DNA from: Pseudomonas typographi | Lineage (GTDB): Bacteria > Pseudomonadota > Gammaproteobacteria > Pseudomonadales > Pseudomonadaceae | NCBI RefSeq assembly: GCF_014694385.1 | Contig: NZ_JAAOCA010000014.1 | Coordinates: forward strand, 85,431-149,430 | Direction: 5' to 3' | DNA: 64,000 nt | Shown here: in pieces, positions 27,116 through 36,378 of the stretch | How positions within the stretch are numbered: the first letter of the stretch is position 1 | How the letters are laid out: every line of letters begins with the position of its first letter | Position numbers and translations under genes: made by a program | Notes under the pieces: model-generated | Database searches by the model: none | Seen by the model: the letters and a program-made list of their open reading frames with translations, nothing else | Told to the model about the DNA's origin: nothing

Positions 27116-28018
27116 GTGAAAAAAACCTTGTCCTTCTTGACCTTGTTCGTTGCCCTCGCCGCCGCCCCGCTGGCCAGTGCAACCGACTCCACTCTCGCAC
27201 GCGACCCTTCGCAACTTCATCTGGCCTCCGGCAGCGCGATGCTGATCGATCTGCAAACCGGCAAGGTCATTTACGAAAATAAACCGGACCTGGTCGTTCC
27301 GATCGCTTCGGTGACCAAGTTGATGACCGCCATCGTAGTGCTCGATGCCCAGCAATCGATGAGCGAAGACATCGACGTCGACATTAGCCAAACTAAAGAA
27401 ATGAAAGGCGTGTTTTCCAGGGTAAAGGTCGGCAGCACCCTAGACCGGCGCGACATGTTGCTGATTGCCCTGATGTCGTCTGAAAACCGCGCTGCGGCGA
27501 GCCTGGCCCACCACTACCCCGGCGGCTACAACGCCTTCATCACCGCGATGAACGCCAAAGCCAAGGCGTTAGGCATGGCCCACACCCGTTACGTGGAGCC
27601 CACTGGCCTGTCGGAACACAATGTCTCGACCGCGCGCGACCTCTCCAAGCTGTTGGTCGCCGCCCGCCAGTACCCCATGCTGCGCGAGCTGTCGACCACC
27701 CGCGAAAAAACCGTAGCATTTCGCCACCCCAGCTATACGCTGGGTTTTCGCAACACCGACCACCTGCTCAACAATGAGAAGTGGGATATCCAACTGACCA
27801 AAACCGGCTTCACAAACCAGGCCGGGCATTGCCTGGTACTGGTCACGCGCATGGCCGACCGCCCTGTGGCGATGGTGATCCTCGACGCCTATGGCAAGTT
27901 CACCCACTTCGCCGATGCCACGCGCCTGCGCAACTGGGTGGAAACCGGGCGCAGCAACAAACCGGCCGCCGTCGCCATGCAGTATCGGGCCGAAAAAAAC
28001 CGGCAACTGGCAGACTAA
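27116..28018 (+). CDS. pbpG: D-alanyl-D-alanine endopeptidase (PBP7, PbpG)
   Basis: A 300-residue low-molecular-weight penicillin-binding protein. The start is set at GTG 27116, giving a proper signal peptide ([21 protein letters not shown]). The three active-site motifs are present: SVTK (serine nucleophile, about residue 65), SEN (about 122) and KTG (about 226). It cleaves D-alanyl-meso-DAP cross-links in periplasmic peptidoglycan. A longer frame beginning at 27056 would put a second hydrophobic stretch ahead of the signal and is less likely. Confidence 0.93.
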   Translation: MKKTLSFLTLFVALAAAPLASATDSTLARDPSQLHLASGSAMLIDLQTGKVIYENKPDLVVPIASVTKLMTAIVVLDAQQSMSEDIDVDISQTKEMKGVFSRVKVGSTLDRRDMLLIALMSSENRAAASLAHHYPGGYNAFITAMNAKAKALGMAHTRYVEPTGLSEHNVSTARDLSKLLVAARQYPMLRELSTTREKTVAFRHPSYTLGFRNTDHLLNNEKWDIQLTKTGFTNQAGHCLVLVTRMADRPVAMVILDAYGKFTHFADATRLRNWVETGRSNKPAAVAMQYRAEKNRQLAD

Positions 28019-28062
28019 CAACGCCTGGCGCGCTCACCCGTAGGCAAGGCGCCAGCTGTCGC

Positions 28063-28554
28063 TCAAGCGGTGGTGCTGACCATCGAGCCCGAGGTGCTGC
28101 TACCGCTGTCGGTCAGCGCCTGGGTGAGTTGGCCGGTCAGCGTTTGGAGTTGGCCGGAAAGGGTCGAAACCTGGGCCTGGGCCGAAGCCGTCTGCGCCAT
28201 TTTTGCCGCGTCACTGCTGTTGCCCCGCTGCGCTTGGGCCAGCGCCTGTTGCGCTTGTTGCAGTTCTTTCTGGATTTGGGCGATCTCCTTTTTCAGTTCC
28301 TTGACGGTATCGGACTCGCTGTCATCACTGTCATCGCTATCGTCGCTGCTCGACGCGCCGCCAACACCGCCACCGGCGCCAGCCGCCAGGCGGGTACTGC
28401 CGCTGGCGGAAGTGGCCGTGGTGCCGTCGGTGCTGGAGGTGGCATCGGTGGTCGTTTGAGTATCGTCGGTACTGGCATCGCTGGCCTGGGTGGTGGCCGC
28501 GGTGGTGGTGCTTACCCGCAGGTTACTGGCAATGGTGCTACTGATGCTGGTCAT
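28063..28554 (-). CDS. FlxA-like coiled-coil protein
   Basis: A 163-residue protein with a Ser/Thr-rich N-terminal half (TTTAATTQASDASTDDTQTT), an Asp/Ser run, and a C-terminal coiled coil (VKELKKEIAQIQKELQQAQQ onwards) that fits the FlxA-like family. The start at 28554 has GGAAAC upstream and avoids a 67-residue extension lacking family similarity. No signal peptide is visible. The function is unknown; FlxA in E. coli is under flagellar sigma control. It is convergent with pbpG. Confidence 0.75.
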   Translation of the reverse strand: MTSISSTIASNLRVSTTTAATTQASDASTDDTQTTTDATSSTDGTTATSASGSTRLAAGAGGGVGGASSSDDSDDSDDSESDTVKELKKEIAQIQKELQQAQQALAQAQRGNSSDAAKMAQTASAQAQVSTLSGQLQTLTGQLTQALTDSGSSTSGSMVSTTA

Positions 28555-28787
28555 GGCTCGGTTTCCTTCAATTGGCATTATCCCAGGCATGCCATCGGCG
28601 CTATCGGTACCGGCTTGAGGACAATTTGGTACCCTGTTTGCTACATAAGCGTACAAAGCGCGGCTTTTATCGAGCACAGGGCATTTTCGCCGTGCCCAAG
28701 CGCCACATGAAATAATCTTCAGAGAGCCCTTGCCTAAAGCTTGGCACAATGCCACGGTCTGAAGCCGAACCCCGGGTAGCCCTTACC

Positions 28788-29471
28788 ATGACACGTGTAC
28801 TGACCATCGAAGACGATGCCGTGACGGCGAAAGAAATCGTCGCCGAACTGACGAACCACGGCCTGGAGGTAGATTGGGTCGACAACGGCCGCGAGGGCCT
28901 GGTCAAAGCGGTCAGTGGCGATTATGACGTGATCACCCTCGACCGCATGCTACCGGAGCTCGATGGCTTGGCCATCGTAACCACCCTGCGCACCATCGGC
29001 GTGTCCACCCCGGTGCTGATGATCAGCGCGCTGTCGGACGTAGACGAGCGTGTGCGCGGCCTGCGCGCCGGCGGTGACGATTACCTGACCAAACCCTTTG
29101 CCTCCGACGAGATGGCTGCGCGGGTGGAGGTGCTGCTGCGCCGCAAACAAGCGGTCAGCACGGCAGACAACACGCTGCGGGTAGCGGACCTTGAGTTGCA
29201 CCTGATCACCCGTGAAGCGCGCCGTGGCGAGCAGCAACTGAACCTGCTGCCTACCGAGTTCAAGCTGTTGGAATTTCTGATGCGTAATGCCGGGCAAATC
29301 CTCACCCGTATGATGATTTTCGAGGAGGTCTGGGGCTATCACTTCGATCCGGGGACCAACCTGATCGACGTGCACATTGGCCGGCTGCGCAAAAAAATCG
29401 ACCCGGCGGGCCTGCCCCCGCTGATCAAGACCGTGCGGGGCTCGGGCTATGTCATTGCCGAACCCCTCTAA
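28788..29471 (+). CDS. OmpR-family response regulator
   Basis: A 227-residue regulator. The receiver has the acidic pair EDD (residues 8-10), phospho-acceptor Asp52 in VITLDRMLPELDG and Lys in YLTKPF, all canonical. The C-terminal winged helix ends with HIGRLRKKID and TVRGSGYVI. The start at 28788 is the family start. It overlaps the histidine kinase gene by 23 bases, so the two are coupled. The signal sensed is not known. Confidence 0.92.
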   Translation: MTRVLTIEDDAVTAKEIVAELTNHGLEVDWVDNGREGLVKAVSGDYDVITLDRMLPELDGLAIVTTLRTIGVSTPVLMISALSDVDERVRGLRAGGDDYLTKPFASDEMAARVEVLLRRKQAVSTADNTLRVADLELHLITREARRGEQQLNLLPTEFKLLEFLMRNAGQILTRMMIFEEVWGYHFDPGTNLIDVHIGRLRKKIDPAGLPPLIKTVRGSGYVIAEPL

Positions 29472-30846
29472 GGGTTGGCGATCCTCCAGCAGCCGCTTGC
29501 TGGCGCTGTACAGTTTCCTCTTTGTGGCCTGGAGCAGCATCCTGCTCGGGGTGTTGTATTTCGAAGTCTCCGACTACCTCAACAGCCTCGCCCGGCAGTC
29601 ACTGATGCAGCGCCAGCATTTGTTCTCGCGCTTTGCTGGCCGCGACCTGGAAGACGCCCTGGCAGCCAGCGAGGCCTTCGATGATCGCGCCTTCGATGCC
29701 TGGGGGCTGTTCGACGACCAGCTCTACCCGCTGGGCGGCGAGCTCAAGCGCATTCCGCGGGGCTTGGCGCTGGACGGCAATATCTACGAGATGGACGACT
29801 GCATCGACACCAACGACCCAAAGCTGCCCCAAGACAGCTGCGCGGCGGTGGCCATGCCCACCCGCGACGGGCGCTGGTTGGTGCTGGTGCGTGACAACGG
29901 CTCGCTGTTTCAGGTCACCCATATCATCCTGCGCGCCTTGTTGTGGGGGGTGTCGTTGACGATCCTGCCCGGCGCAGCGGGCTGGCACTTGCTGCGGCGA
30001 CGGCCGCTGCAGCGGATTCGGCAAATCCAGGCCAGCGCCGAAGCGATCATGGCCGGCGACCTGGCCAAGCGCTTACCGCTGTCGAACCGGCGCGATGAAC
30101 TGGACATGCTGGCGGTGATCGTCAATGCCATGCTCGATCGCATAGAGCGCCTGATGATGGAGGTCAAGGGCGTGTGCGACAACATTGCCCACGACCTGCG
30201 TACCCCGCTGACCCGTCTGCGCGCGCAACTGTACCGGATCAAACAGCAAGCCGCTGCCGATTCTGCCCATGCCTTGCAACTGGACCAGGTAATCGCCGAA
30301 ACCGACACCCTGATGGCACGCTTTCGCGGCCTGCTGCGAATCTCCGAGCTCGAAGACCAGCAACGCCGCTCCGGCTTCGTGCTGCTCGACCCCCTGCCAT
30401 TGCTGCATGAGCTGCATGACTTCTACCTGCCGCTGGCCGAGGAAGGCGAGGTGCAACTGCGCTTGGAGGTGCCCGAGGCATTGCCCAGCATCCACTGCGA
30501 CCGGGCCTTGATGTTCGAAGCGATAGGCAACCTGCTGAGCAACTCGATCAAGTTCACCCCGGCCGGTGGCCAGGTGCTGCTGCGCGCACGCATCGAACAA
30601 GGCGCGCCGGTGATCGAGGTGGAAGACTCCGGCCCCGGCATTGCCGAGCAAGAACGCAAGGCGATCTTCCAGCGCTTTTACCGCAGCGACGAAAGCGGCG
30701 GCCAGGGCGGCTTCGGCCTGGGACTGTCGATCGTTGCCGCTATCGTTAACCTGCACGGCTTCACCCTGGAGGTCGGCAACAGCAGCCTGGGCGGCGCCAG
30801 CCTGGGCCTGCACTGCCGCCCCGGCACGAACCTGGTGGTGTCATGA
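29449..30846 (+). CDS. Sensor histidine kinase
   Basis: A 465-residue kinase with membrane segments at about residues 17-38 and 163-185 enclosing a periplasmic sensor of about 120 residues, then HAMP, DHp with His248 in NIAHDLRTPLTRL, and a catalytic domain with NLLSNSIKF, EDSGPGIAE and GGFGLGLSI. The periplasmic loop has two Cys 16 residues apart (DDCID ... QDSCAA) that could form a disulfide or bind metal. It overlaps the response regulator on the left and a second receiver protein by 4 bases on the right. Confidence 0.92.
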   Translation: MSLPNPSKGWRSSSSRLLALYSFLFVAWSSILLGVLYFEVSDYLNSLARQSLMQRQHLFSRFAGRDLEDALAASEAFDDRAFDAWGLFDDQLYPLGGELKRIPRGLALDGNIYEMDDCIDTNDPKLPQDSCAAVAMPTRDGRWLVLVRDNGSLFQVTHIILRALLWGVSLTILPGAAGWHLLRRRPLQRIRQIQASAEAIMAGDLAKRLPLSNRRDELDMLAVIVNAMLDRIERLMMEVKGVCDNIAHDLRTPLTRLRAQLYRIKQQAAADSAHALQLDQVIAETDTLMARFRGLLRISELEDQQRRSGFVLLDPLPLLHELHDFYLPLAEEGEVQLRLEVPEALPSIHCDRALMFEAIGNLLSNSIKFTPAGGQVLLRARIEQGAPVIEVEDSGPGIAEQERKAIFQRFYRSDESGGQGGFGLGLSIVAAIVNLHGFTLEVGNSSLGGASLGLHCRPGTNLVVS

Positions 30847-31505
30847 ACGTTCTGTACCTTGCACAAGCCGTTGACCCGGCGCTGGCCCAAGCCCTGGAGC
30901 ACTACGGCATGGCACTGCACGCCGCGCCGCCGGACCCACGCGCGCCCTTGCTCGGCGGCCAATATGATTTCATTCTGCTCGACCTGGCCGCACCCGCGCC
31001 ACGGCTGCTGCGCCAGTGCGTGCGGCAGCGTGGCCAGGCCGCTGTGCTGGTATTGCTTAGCGAGGGCGACCACGCCGCGCGGATCCAGGCGCTCAAGCAG
31101 GGTGCCGACGTGTGCCTGTCACGGCCGTTCAGCCATGAAGAACTGCATGCACGCATGCAAGCACTGCTGCGCCACTTCCCTGCCCCCCCAGCGGCCGAGC
31201 CAGGCAATGGCCTATGGCTGTCGAACAATCGCCTGCTACTGGGCCGCGGCCCGCGCCAGCAGAGTGTAACCGTGACCGAACAGCGCCTGCTGGCATTGCT
31301 GGCGGTACAACCGGGCGCGATCAGCCGCCAGGCCATCGAAAAGCACTTGTGGGGTGACGGCGGCGCGCACCGTGGGCCGCTGATCGAACGGCACATCTGC
31401 AACCTGCGGCGCAAGCTCTCGGACCTCGGCGCCCCGTTCGCCCTGCAAACCCTGCGCGGGTATGGGTATTGCCTAAGCGAAGGGCTGCGCGTGCGAACCG
31501 ACTAA
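30843..31505 (+). CDS. Second OmpR-type regulator with degenerate receiver
   Basis: A 220-residue protein with a receiver-like domain and an OmpR-type winged helix (HICNLRRKLSDLG, then LQTLRGYGYCLSEG). Asp47 (FILLDLAAPAP) is in the phospho-acceptor position, but the acidic pair is missing (LYLAQAVD) and the switch Lys is Arg (LSRPFSHEEL). Phosphorylation is therefore probably weak or absent, and the protein may act as a constitutive or differently controlled DNA-binding partner. It is translationally coupled to the kinase. Its stop overlaps the convergent MocR stop by 4 bases. Confidence 0.85.
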   Translation: MNVLYLAQAVDPALAQALEHYGMALHAAPPDPRAPLLGGQYDFILLDLAAPAPRLLRQCVRQRGQAAVLVLLSEGDHAARIQALKQGADVCLSRPFSHEELHARMQALLRHFPAPPAAEPGNGLWLSNNRLLLGRGPRQQSVTVTEQRLLALLAVQPGAISRQAIEKHLWGDGGAHRGPLIERHICNLRRKLSDLGAPFALQTLRGYGYCLSEGLRVRTD

Positions 31506-32902
31506 AATGCAAACACTTGTGCGGCCTTCGCCACCTCCAAATGCGCAACGTTGATGCGCATCCAGGGGCTGGGCTGGTCTTGGCAACTGAACAACACACC
31601 CGGTGCGAGCAGAATGTTCTGGGCGAATGCTGCATTAACCTGGCTATCGCCCGGCAGCCAACGCGGGTGCCGAACCCACAGGAACAACCCCTCGTGGGCC
31701 GGGAAAAACAGCTCCCAGCCCCATTGCACAAATGCCGCCTGGGCGTGTGCCTGCGCCGTTTGCAAGCGCCGCCGCAGCCGCCCCAAATGGCGGTCGTAGG
31801 TGCCGTCGGCGAGAATCGCCCCCAACACCCGCTCGCACAGCCCCGGCACCGACACGCAGGTCATCAGCTTGAGGTCTGCCAATTCAGCGATCAGCCCGGC
31901 CGGCGCGGCGATATAACCGACCCGCAGGTTCGCCGACAGCGACTTGGAGAAACTGCCGACGTAGACCACACGGCGCAGCCCATCGAGGCTGAGCAAGGGG
32001 CTTGAAAGGTCTACGCTGAAATCGCCGTACACGTCGTCTTCGACGATCAGCAGGTCGTGCTGGTGAGCCAACTGCAAAAGGCCGAACGCATTTTGCGGGC
32101 TCACCGAGGTGCCGGTGGGGTTGTGCAAGCGCGAATTAACGAACATCGCCCGCGCCGGGCGGGCCCTGAGCACGCTACCCAGTTGCTCCAGGTCTGGGCC
32201 ATCGGCCCGGCGGGCGATGCCAATCACCTGCGCCCCGCGCAGGCGCAGCAGTTGTACCAGGTTGCTGTTGCAGGGGTCGTCGACCAGCACCCGGTCACCG
32301 GGGGCCACGCAGTGGCGTATCAGCAGGTCCAGCGCCTGGGTGGCACCCAAGGTGGTCAGCAATTGCTCGGCCGCCAGTGGCGCCTTCAATTGTTGCGCCA
32401 GGCGCGCGGCCAACGCCTGGCGCAGCGGCAAGTGCCCAGCCGGGTCACCATACTCCACCAGCGAACTGTGCGCACAATTGGCCGTGCGCCGCACCACCCG
32501 CGCCAGGCTCGCGGTATCCCGCCAACTGGGCGGTAACCAGCCGCAGCCGAGCTTCATGCAGTGATCGTTACCGTGAAACAGCCGCCAGAACGCCTTGAGC
32601 TGATGGGGGTCGCTGGTGCGGATCCAGCCCGGCGCCGCCGGCGCCACGGGGGCGGCCTGGGGCTGCACGAAATAGCCTCTTCCAGCCTGCGCATCGATCA
32701 AGCCGCACGCTTGCAGCCGTTCATAGGCATTGACCACCGTGTGAAAACTCACGCCGCGCTCGGCCACGGTGCGCCGAATGGAGGGCAAACGCTGCCCGGG
32801 TTTAAGTTGCCCCTGTTCGATGGCCTCACGCAGCGAAGCCAGCAGTTTCTCCGGGGGCGACAGCGCACTGTGCCCCTGGAGGAAGTCCGTTTCCTCGTGC
32901 AT
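31502..32902 (-). CDS. MocR-type regulator (GntR DNA-binding plus aminotransferase domain)
   Basis: A 466-residue fusion: an N-terminal GntR-type winged helix (LKPGQRLPSIRRTVAERGVS, about residues 35-55) joined to a class I aminotransferase fold with the PLP-binding Lys in SFSKSLSANLRVGY. MocR proteins use PLP and amino-compound ligands to regulate a divergent operon. The start at 32902 has GGAG 5 bases from it (after GGAGCTGGG), better than the ATG at 32914. It is divergent from the aminomutase-led operon at 33128, which is its probable target. Confidence 0.9.
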   Translation of the reverse strand: MHEETDFLQGHSALSPPEKLLASLREAIEQGQLKPGQRLPSIRRTVAERGVSFHTVVNAYERLQACGLIDAQAGRGYFVQPQAAPVAPAAPGWIRTSDPHQLKAFWRLFHGNDHCMKLGCGWLPPSWRDTASLARVVRRTANCAHSSLVEYGDPAGHLPLRQALAARLAQQLKAPLAAEQLLTTLGATQALDLLIRHCVAPGDRVLVDDPCNSNLVQLLRLRGAQVIGIARRADGPDLEQLGSVLRARPARAMFVNSRLHNPTGTSVSPQNAFGLLQLAHQHDLLIVEDDVYGDFSVDLSSPLLSLDGLRRVVYVGSFSKSLSANLRVGYIAAPAGLIAELADLKLMTCVSVPGLCERVLGAILADGTYDRHLGRLRRRLQTAQAHAQAAFVQWGWELFFPAHEGLFLWVRHPRWLPGDSQVNAAFAQNILLAPGVLFSCQDQPSPWMRINVAHLEVAKAAQVFAF

Positions 32903-32970
32903 CCCAGCTCCCATGGCCGAGCCAAATACTTGATGGGGGCCTTTTTAACAAGCGCCCGGCCCCTTTGGCA

Positions 32971-32986
32971 AACGGCGTATGCCGTT
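32971..32986. promoter_or_regulatory. Inverted repeat in the MocR/aminomutase promoter region
   Basis: AACGGC-GTAT-GCCGTT is a perfect 6-base inverted repeat located 69 bases before the MocR start and 142 bases before the aminomutase start. It is a plausible operator for divergent control. Inferred from symmetry and location only. Confidence 0.4.
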
Positions 32987-33127
32987 AGGTAAAACACGCC
33001 GAACAGTTAGTGCCTGAAGCACGCGACTGTCAGGGCGCTGTGCTGGCGTGGCGCTTACTATCGGCAGCAACCGAGGTGGCTGGCCCTTAGCCCGGCAGCC
33101 CGACCGACACGAACCCAGGATGCCCAG

Positions 33128-34282
33128 ATGTCTGTTCCAACCTCCGCTGCACAGGCCGCTGCCAACCGGCAGGACTGGAAATGGCAACAGCGCAACACCC
33201 TCGATACCCCGCACGCGCTGGCGACCCGCTTCCCAGGCTTGGCTACCAGCGCGCAGTTCGGCAACCTGGCGCAGAACCTCGGTACACGTAAGCTAGGCCT
33301 CACACCCTACCTGGCCGGCCTGATCCGCACCGACGCACGAGGCTGCCCGCTGCCCGACGACCCTATCTGGTTGCAGGTCGTTCCCGTGGGCCCCGGCGAA
33401 GGCGACGCCGCCTTCGCCTACGACGGCCAGGCCGAGAACTGGGAACTGGCCGAGGAAATGGTCACGCCCATTTGCCAGCACAAATACGACAACCGCGTGA
33501 TCCTACGTTGCGCCAACGTATGCCATGCGTATTGCCAGTTCTGTTACGAAGCCCTGCGCACGCTTGAGACGGTGTCGGCCAAGCCCGGGTTGAAAAAAAG
33601 CGAATGGCGGCAAACCTTGGACTACATCGGCACGCACCCGCAGGTTGAGGAAGTCATCCTCAGTGGCGGCGAGCCGCTGATGTTATCGGACACCCGCCTG
33701 GGCGAGTTGCTCGGGTCGCTGCGCCAAGTACGCGCCTCCCTGTTGCTGCGGCTGCATACCCGGGCATTGAGCTTCAACCCGTTTCGTATCACCGACGAAC
33801 TGGTCCAACTGCTGGCCAGCGGTGGCGTGCATGCGGTGGGCCTGCACATCGCCCACCCACGGGAAATCACCGAGCAGTTCTGCGACGCGGTCGCGCGCCT
33901 GCAATCGAAGGTCGCGCTGCTGTTCGCCAATATCCCGCTGTTGGCGGGCATAAACGACGACTACGAGTGCATGAAAGCCCTGTGCATGCGCCTTTATGGC
34001 CTGGGTGTACTGCCGCACTACCTCTACCAGTTCATGCCGTTCTCTCCCGGCGCCCAGCGCTACCGCACGCCGATCAGCACCGGCGTTGCCATCGTTTCCC
34101 GGATGAAGCGCAGGCTCTCAAACTTGGCAGTGCCCGAGTACGTGGTACCCCACCGCAACGGAAAATTCAGCGTGCCGCTTGGCCTTAACCAGCCGGCTAC
34201 GCAACTCACCCACGACGCCGAAGGTAACGAAACATTGGTGTTCACCAATTGGCAGGGGCGGCCTTGTGTGTACCCCGAATAA
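33128..34282 (+). CDS. Radical SAM aminomutase, lysine-2,3-aminomutase (KamA)-like
   Basis: A 384-residue KamA-family enzyme. The [4Fe-4S]/SAM motif C-x3-C-x2-C is CHAYCQFC (Cys132, 136, 139). SGGEPLML follows at about 179, and the PLP Lys is Lys346 in HRNGKFSVPL. In classical lysine 2,3-aminomutase, Asp293 (YQCD) and Asp330 (VVDAPGGGGK) hold the lysine side-chain amine; the matching segments here read YQFM (Met303) and VVPHRNGK (Pro341), so both acids are gone. The substrate is thus probably not lysine. AGGA lies 8 bases before the start. It is the first gene of a five-gene operon and is likely to move an alpha-amino group to the beta carbon. Confidence 0.88.
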   Translation: MSVPTSAAQAAANRQDWKWQQRNTLDTPHALATRFPGLATSAQFGNLAQNLGTRKLGLTPYLAGLIRTDARGCPLPDDPIWLQVVPVGPGEGDAAFAYDGQAENWELAEEMVTPICQHKYDNRVILRCANVCHAYCQFCYEALRTLETVSAKPGLKKSEWRQTLDYIGTHPQVEEVILSGGEPLMLSDTRLGELLGSLRQVRASLLLRLHTRALSFNPFRITDELVQLLASGGVHAVGLHIAHPREITEQFCDAVARLQSKVALLFANIPLLAGINDDYECMKALCMRLYGLGVLPHYLYQFMPFSPGAQRYRTPISTGVAIVSRMKRRLSNLAVPEYVVPHRNGKFSVPLGLNQPATQLTHDAEGNETLVFTNWQGRPCVYPE

Positions 34283-34306
34283 GCTGCGTACCCTGAGGGC
34301 ACTGCC

Positions 34307-35278
34307 GTGAACGTTATCATCCTGGATTCGCGCCGCCACAGTTATGTGCAATCGCCAGACTTCGAACGCCGGGTAATGGGGGCCGAGGCCGACGTGACCC
34401 TGTACCACGTCGACGATGCTGGGCAACTGCCACAACACGCCTTCGATTGCGACGGCATCCTGTCATGGCACCTGGTGCCGCTACCTGCCCAGGCACTACA
34501 GCGTTTCAGCCGTTGCCGCGCCATCGTTCGCGCCGCGGTCGGCTACGACAACATCGACCTGCCCCGTGCCCGGCAGCAGGGTATCCAAGTGGCCAACGTG
34601 CCCGACTACGGCACCGAAGAGGTGGCCGACCATACGCTGGCCCTGGCCCTGGCATTGATACGCAAGCTCGGTGCCTGTGACCGCGCGGTGCGGGCCGGCA
34701 ATTGGGACTGGCGGGCCGTGGGCACCGTGCCACGCCTGCGCGACCTGTTCGTGGGGCTGGTGGGCCTGGGCCGCATCGGCTCGGCCGTGGCGCTGCGCTT
34801 CAAGGCGTTGGGCTGCCGGGTAGGGTTCTACGACCCGTTGCGGCCCAGCGGCTGGGAAAAAGCACTGGGCATCGAACGCTTCGAGCACCTCAGCGCACTG
34901 CTGGCCGCCAGCCAATTGGTGTCGCTGCACGCGCCGTTGAACAGCGCCACCCGGCACCTGCTGGGCCACGAAGAATTGCAGCGCATGCAGGGCAAATGGT
35001 TGGTCAACACTGCCCGTGGCGGCCTGGTCGATACCCAAGCGCTGGCCGCCGCGGTGGCGGGCGGCACCCTCGCCGGCGCGGCCTTGGACGTGCTTGAAAC
35101 GGAAACCGAAGCGCCGCCCACCGCGCTGCTGTGCGACCGCGTGATCTGGTCGCCGCACATGGCGTTCTATTCCCAGGCCGCCTTGGCCGAATTACGCACG
35201 AAAGCCGCGCTGTGCCTGCAACAGTTGCTGCGCCACGGTACCCATCGCAGCCTCATTTCGCCGCAGGAGGGTGCGTGA
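34307..35278 (+). CDS. D-2-hydroxyacid dehydrogenase (CtBP/C-terminal-binding-like)
   Basis: A 323-residue NAD-dependent dehydrogenase, starting at GTG 34307 with GAGGG upstream. The Rossmann motif GLVGLGRIGSAVALRF is at about residue 145. The catalytic Arg lies in NTARGGLVDTQ and the His in WSPHMAFYS; the Glu is probably in DVLETETEAPP. It interconverts a 2-keto acid and a D-2-hydroxy acid, or acts on a carbon-chain intermediate of the pathway. Its stop overlaps the aminotransferase start as GTGA. Its placement in the aminomutase operon implies a tailoring reaction. Confidence 0.88.
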   Translation: MNVIILDSRRHSYVQSPDFERRVMGAEADVTLYHVDDAGQLPQHAFDCDGILSWHLVPLPAQALQRFSRCRAIVRAAVGYDNIDLPRARQQGIQVANVPDYGTEEVADHTLALALALIRKLGACDRAVRAGNWDWRAVGTVPRLRDLFVGLVGLGRIGSAVALRFKALGCRVGFYDPLRPSGWEKALGIERFEHLSALLAASQLVSLHAPLNSATRHLLGHEELQRMQGKWLVNTARGGLVDTQALAAAVAGGTLAGAALDVLETETEAPPTALLCDRVIWSPHMAFYSQAALAELRTKAALCLQQLLRHGTHRSLISPQEGA

Positions 35279-36378
35279 AGCCAGTGCTAGCCGGGCCGCA
35301 ACAGCGGTACGCCATCGACAACCCGTTCCCCGGCCTGCCCACGTTGGAAAGAACCCTTGGCCGGCAGATCAGCAGCCGGCTAAGCGGCAACGAAGCGCTA
35401 CCGCGTTACCCGAACGCTTTGCTCGAGCACTATGGCCAGGCGTTTCTCGAGCGGTGCCGCCAATACCCCGACCCCGCTGCCCTGGCCTTGCGCCAGGCCC
35501 TAGCCCGCGACCAGAGCCTGGCGCCGGAGCAACTGCTGGTCGATGCCGGTGCCGACAGCCTGATCGCCCTGATGCTGCGAACCTATGCAGGCCCCGGCGA
35601 TACCGTGCTGTGCATGGAGGGTACCTACCCCACGTTCGACTACTTCGCCCGCGCCCAAGGCTTGGTGGTCAATACCCTGGCCTACGCCGGCCAGGGCCGC
35701 TCGCTGGCCATCGACCTTCAGGCACTGGCCAACGCAGCCGGGCGCCTTCGTCCAAAGGTGGTGTACCTGGCCAACCCCGATAACCCCACGGGGCGCTTTC
35801 ATCCGCTCGAACGGGTGCGCGCCTTTAGCCTGGCGTTGCCCGAGGGCACACTACTGATACTCGATGAAGCCTACATTGGCTTTGCCGAGCACACGCCTGA
35901 CCTTGGCCCCTGGCCCAACACCGTTCGGCTTCGCAGTTTCTCGAAAGCGTATGGCCTTGCCGGCCTGCGCGTAGGCTACGCGGTGGCGGCGCCCGAACTG
36001 CTGGCGCCGGCGCTGCGCGCCCGCATCCACTATGCGGTGAGCGGCGTGGCCCTGCATTTTGCCGAACACATGCTGGGCGAGCACGAACACCTGGCTGCGT
36101 TGCGCCGGGAAACATGCCAACTGCGCCAGCATTTCGCCGACTTCGCCGCCCACCACGGGCTGCCTTGCCTGCCGTCCGCCACCAACTTCGTCGCCGTGCC
36201 ATTGGCGCGCACCGAGGCCGTGGTTCAGTGGCACGCGCACTGGTTGCAACGTGGCGTGAGCGTGGCCTTGCCCGCACCCCTTGGGGCTTCGCAACTGCTG
36301 CGGCTGACCCTTCACCCCGACGTGTTCCAACCGGCTTTTCTCGACTCGCTTGTGCACTTGGCCAGAGAGGCAACATGA
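35275..36378 (+). CDS. HisC-like class I/II aminotransferase
   Basis: A 367-residue PLP aminotransferase of the histidinol-phosphate type, starting at GTG 35275 (GTGA overlap). Motifs: VDAGADSLIALMLRTYAGPG, NPDNPTGRFHP, DEAYIGFAE, and the Schiff-base Lys in RSFSKAYGLAGLRVGY. HisC-like enzymes often serve secondary pathways in place of true histidine synthesis, and no his genes are nearby. It may convert the amino acid to its keto acid or the reverse within the cluster. Its stop overlaps the ATP-grasp start by 4 bases. Confidence 0.9.
   Translation: MKPVLAGPQQRYAIDNPFPGLPTLERTLGRQISSRLSGNEALPRYPNALLEHYGQAFLERCRQYPDPAALALRQALARDQSLAPEQLLVDAGADSLIALMLRTYAGPGDTVLCMEGTYPTFDYFARAQGLVVNTLAYAGQGRSLAIDLQALANAAGRLRPKVVYLANPDNPTGRFHPLERVRAFSLALPEGTLLILDEAYIGFAEHTPDLGPWPNTVRLRSFSKAYGLAGLRVGYAVAAPELLAPALRARIHYAVSGVALHFAEHMLGEHEHLAALRRETCQLRQHFADFAAHHGLPCLPSATNFVAVPLARTEAVVQWHAHWLQRGVSVALPAPLGASQLLRLTLHPDVFQPAFLDSLVHLAREAT

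Noticed and set aside
35275..36378. Assignment of the aminotransferase as histidine-biosynthetic HisC
   Set aside because: No other his genes are near, and it is embedded by overlaps in the aminomutase operon, so a dedicated pathway role is more likely.
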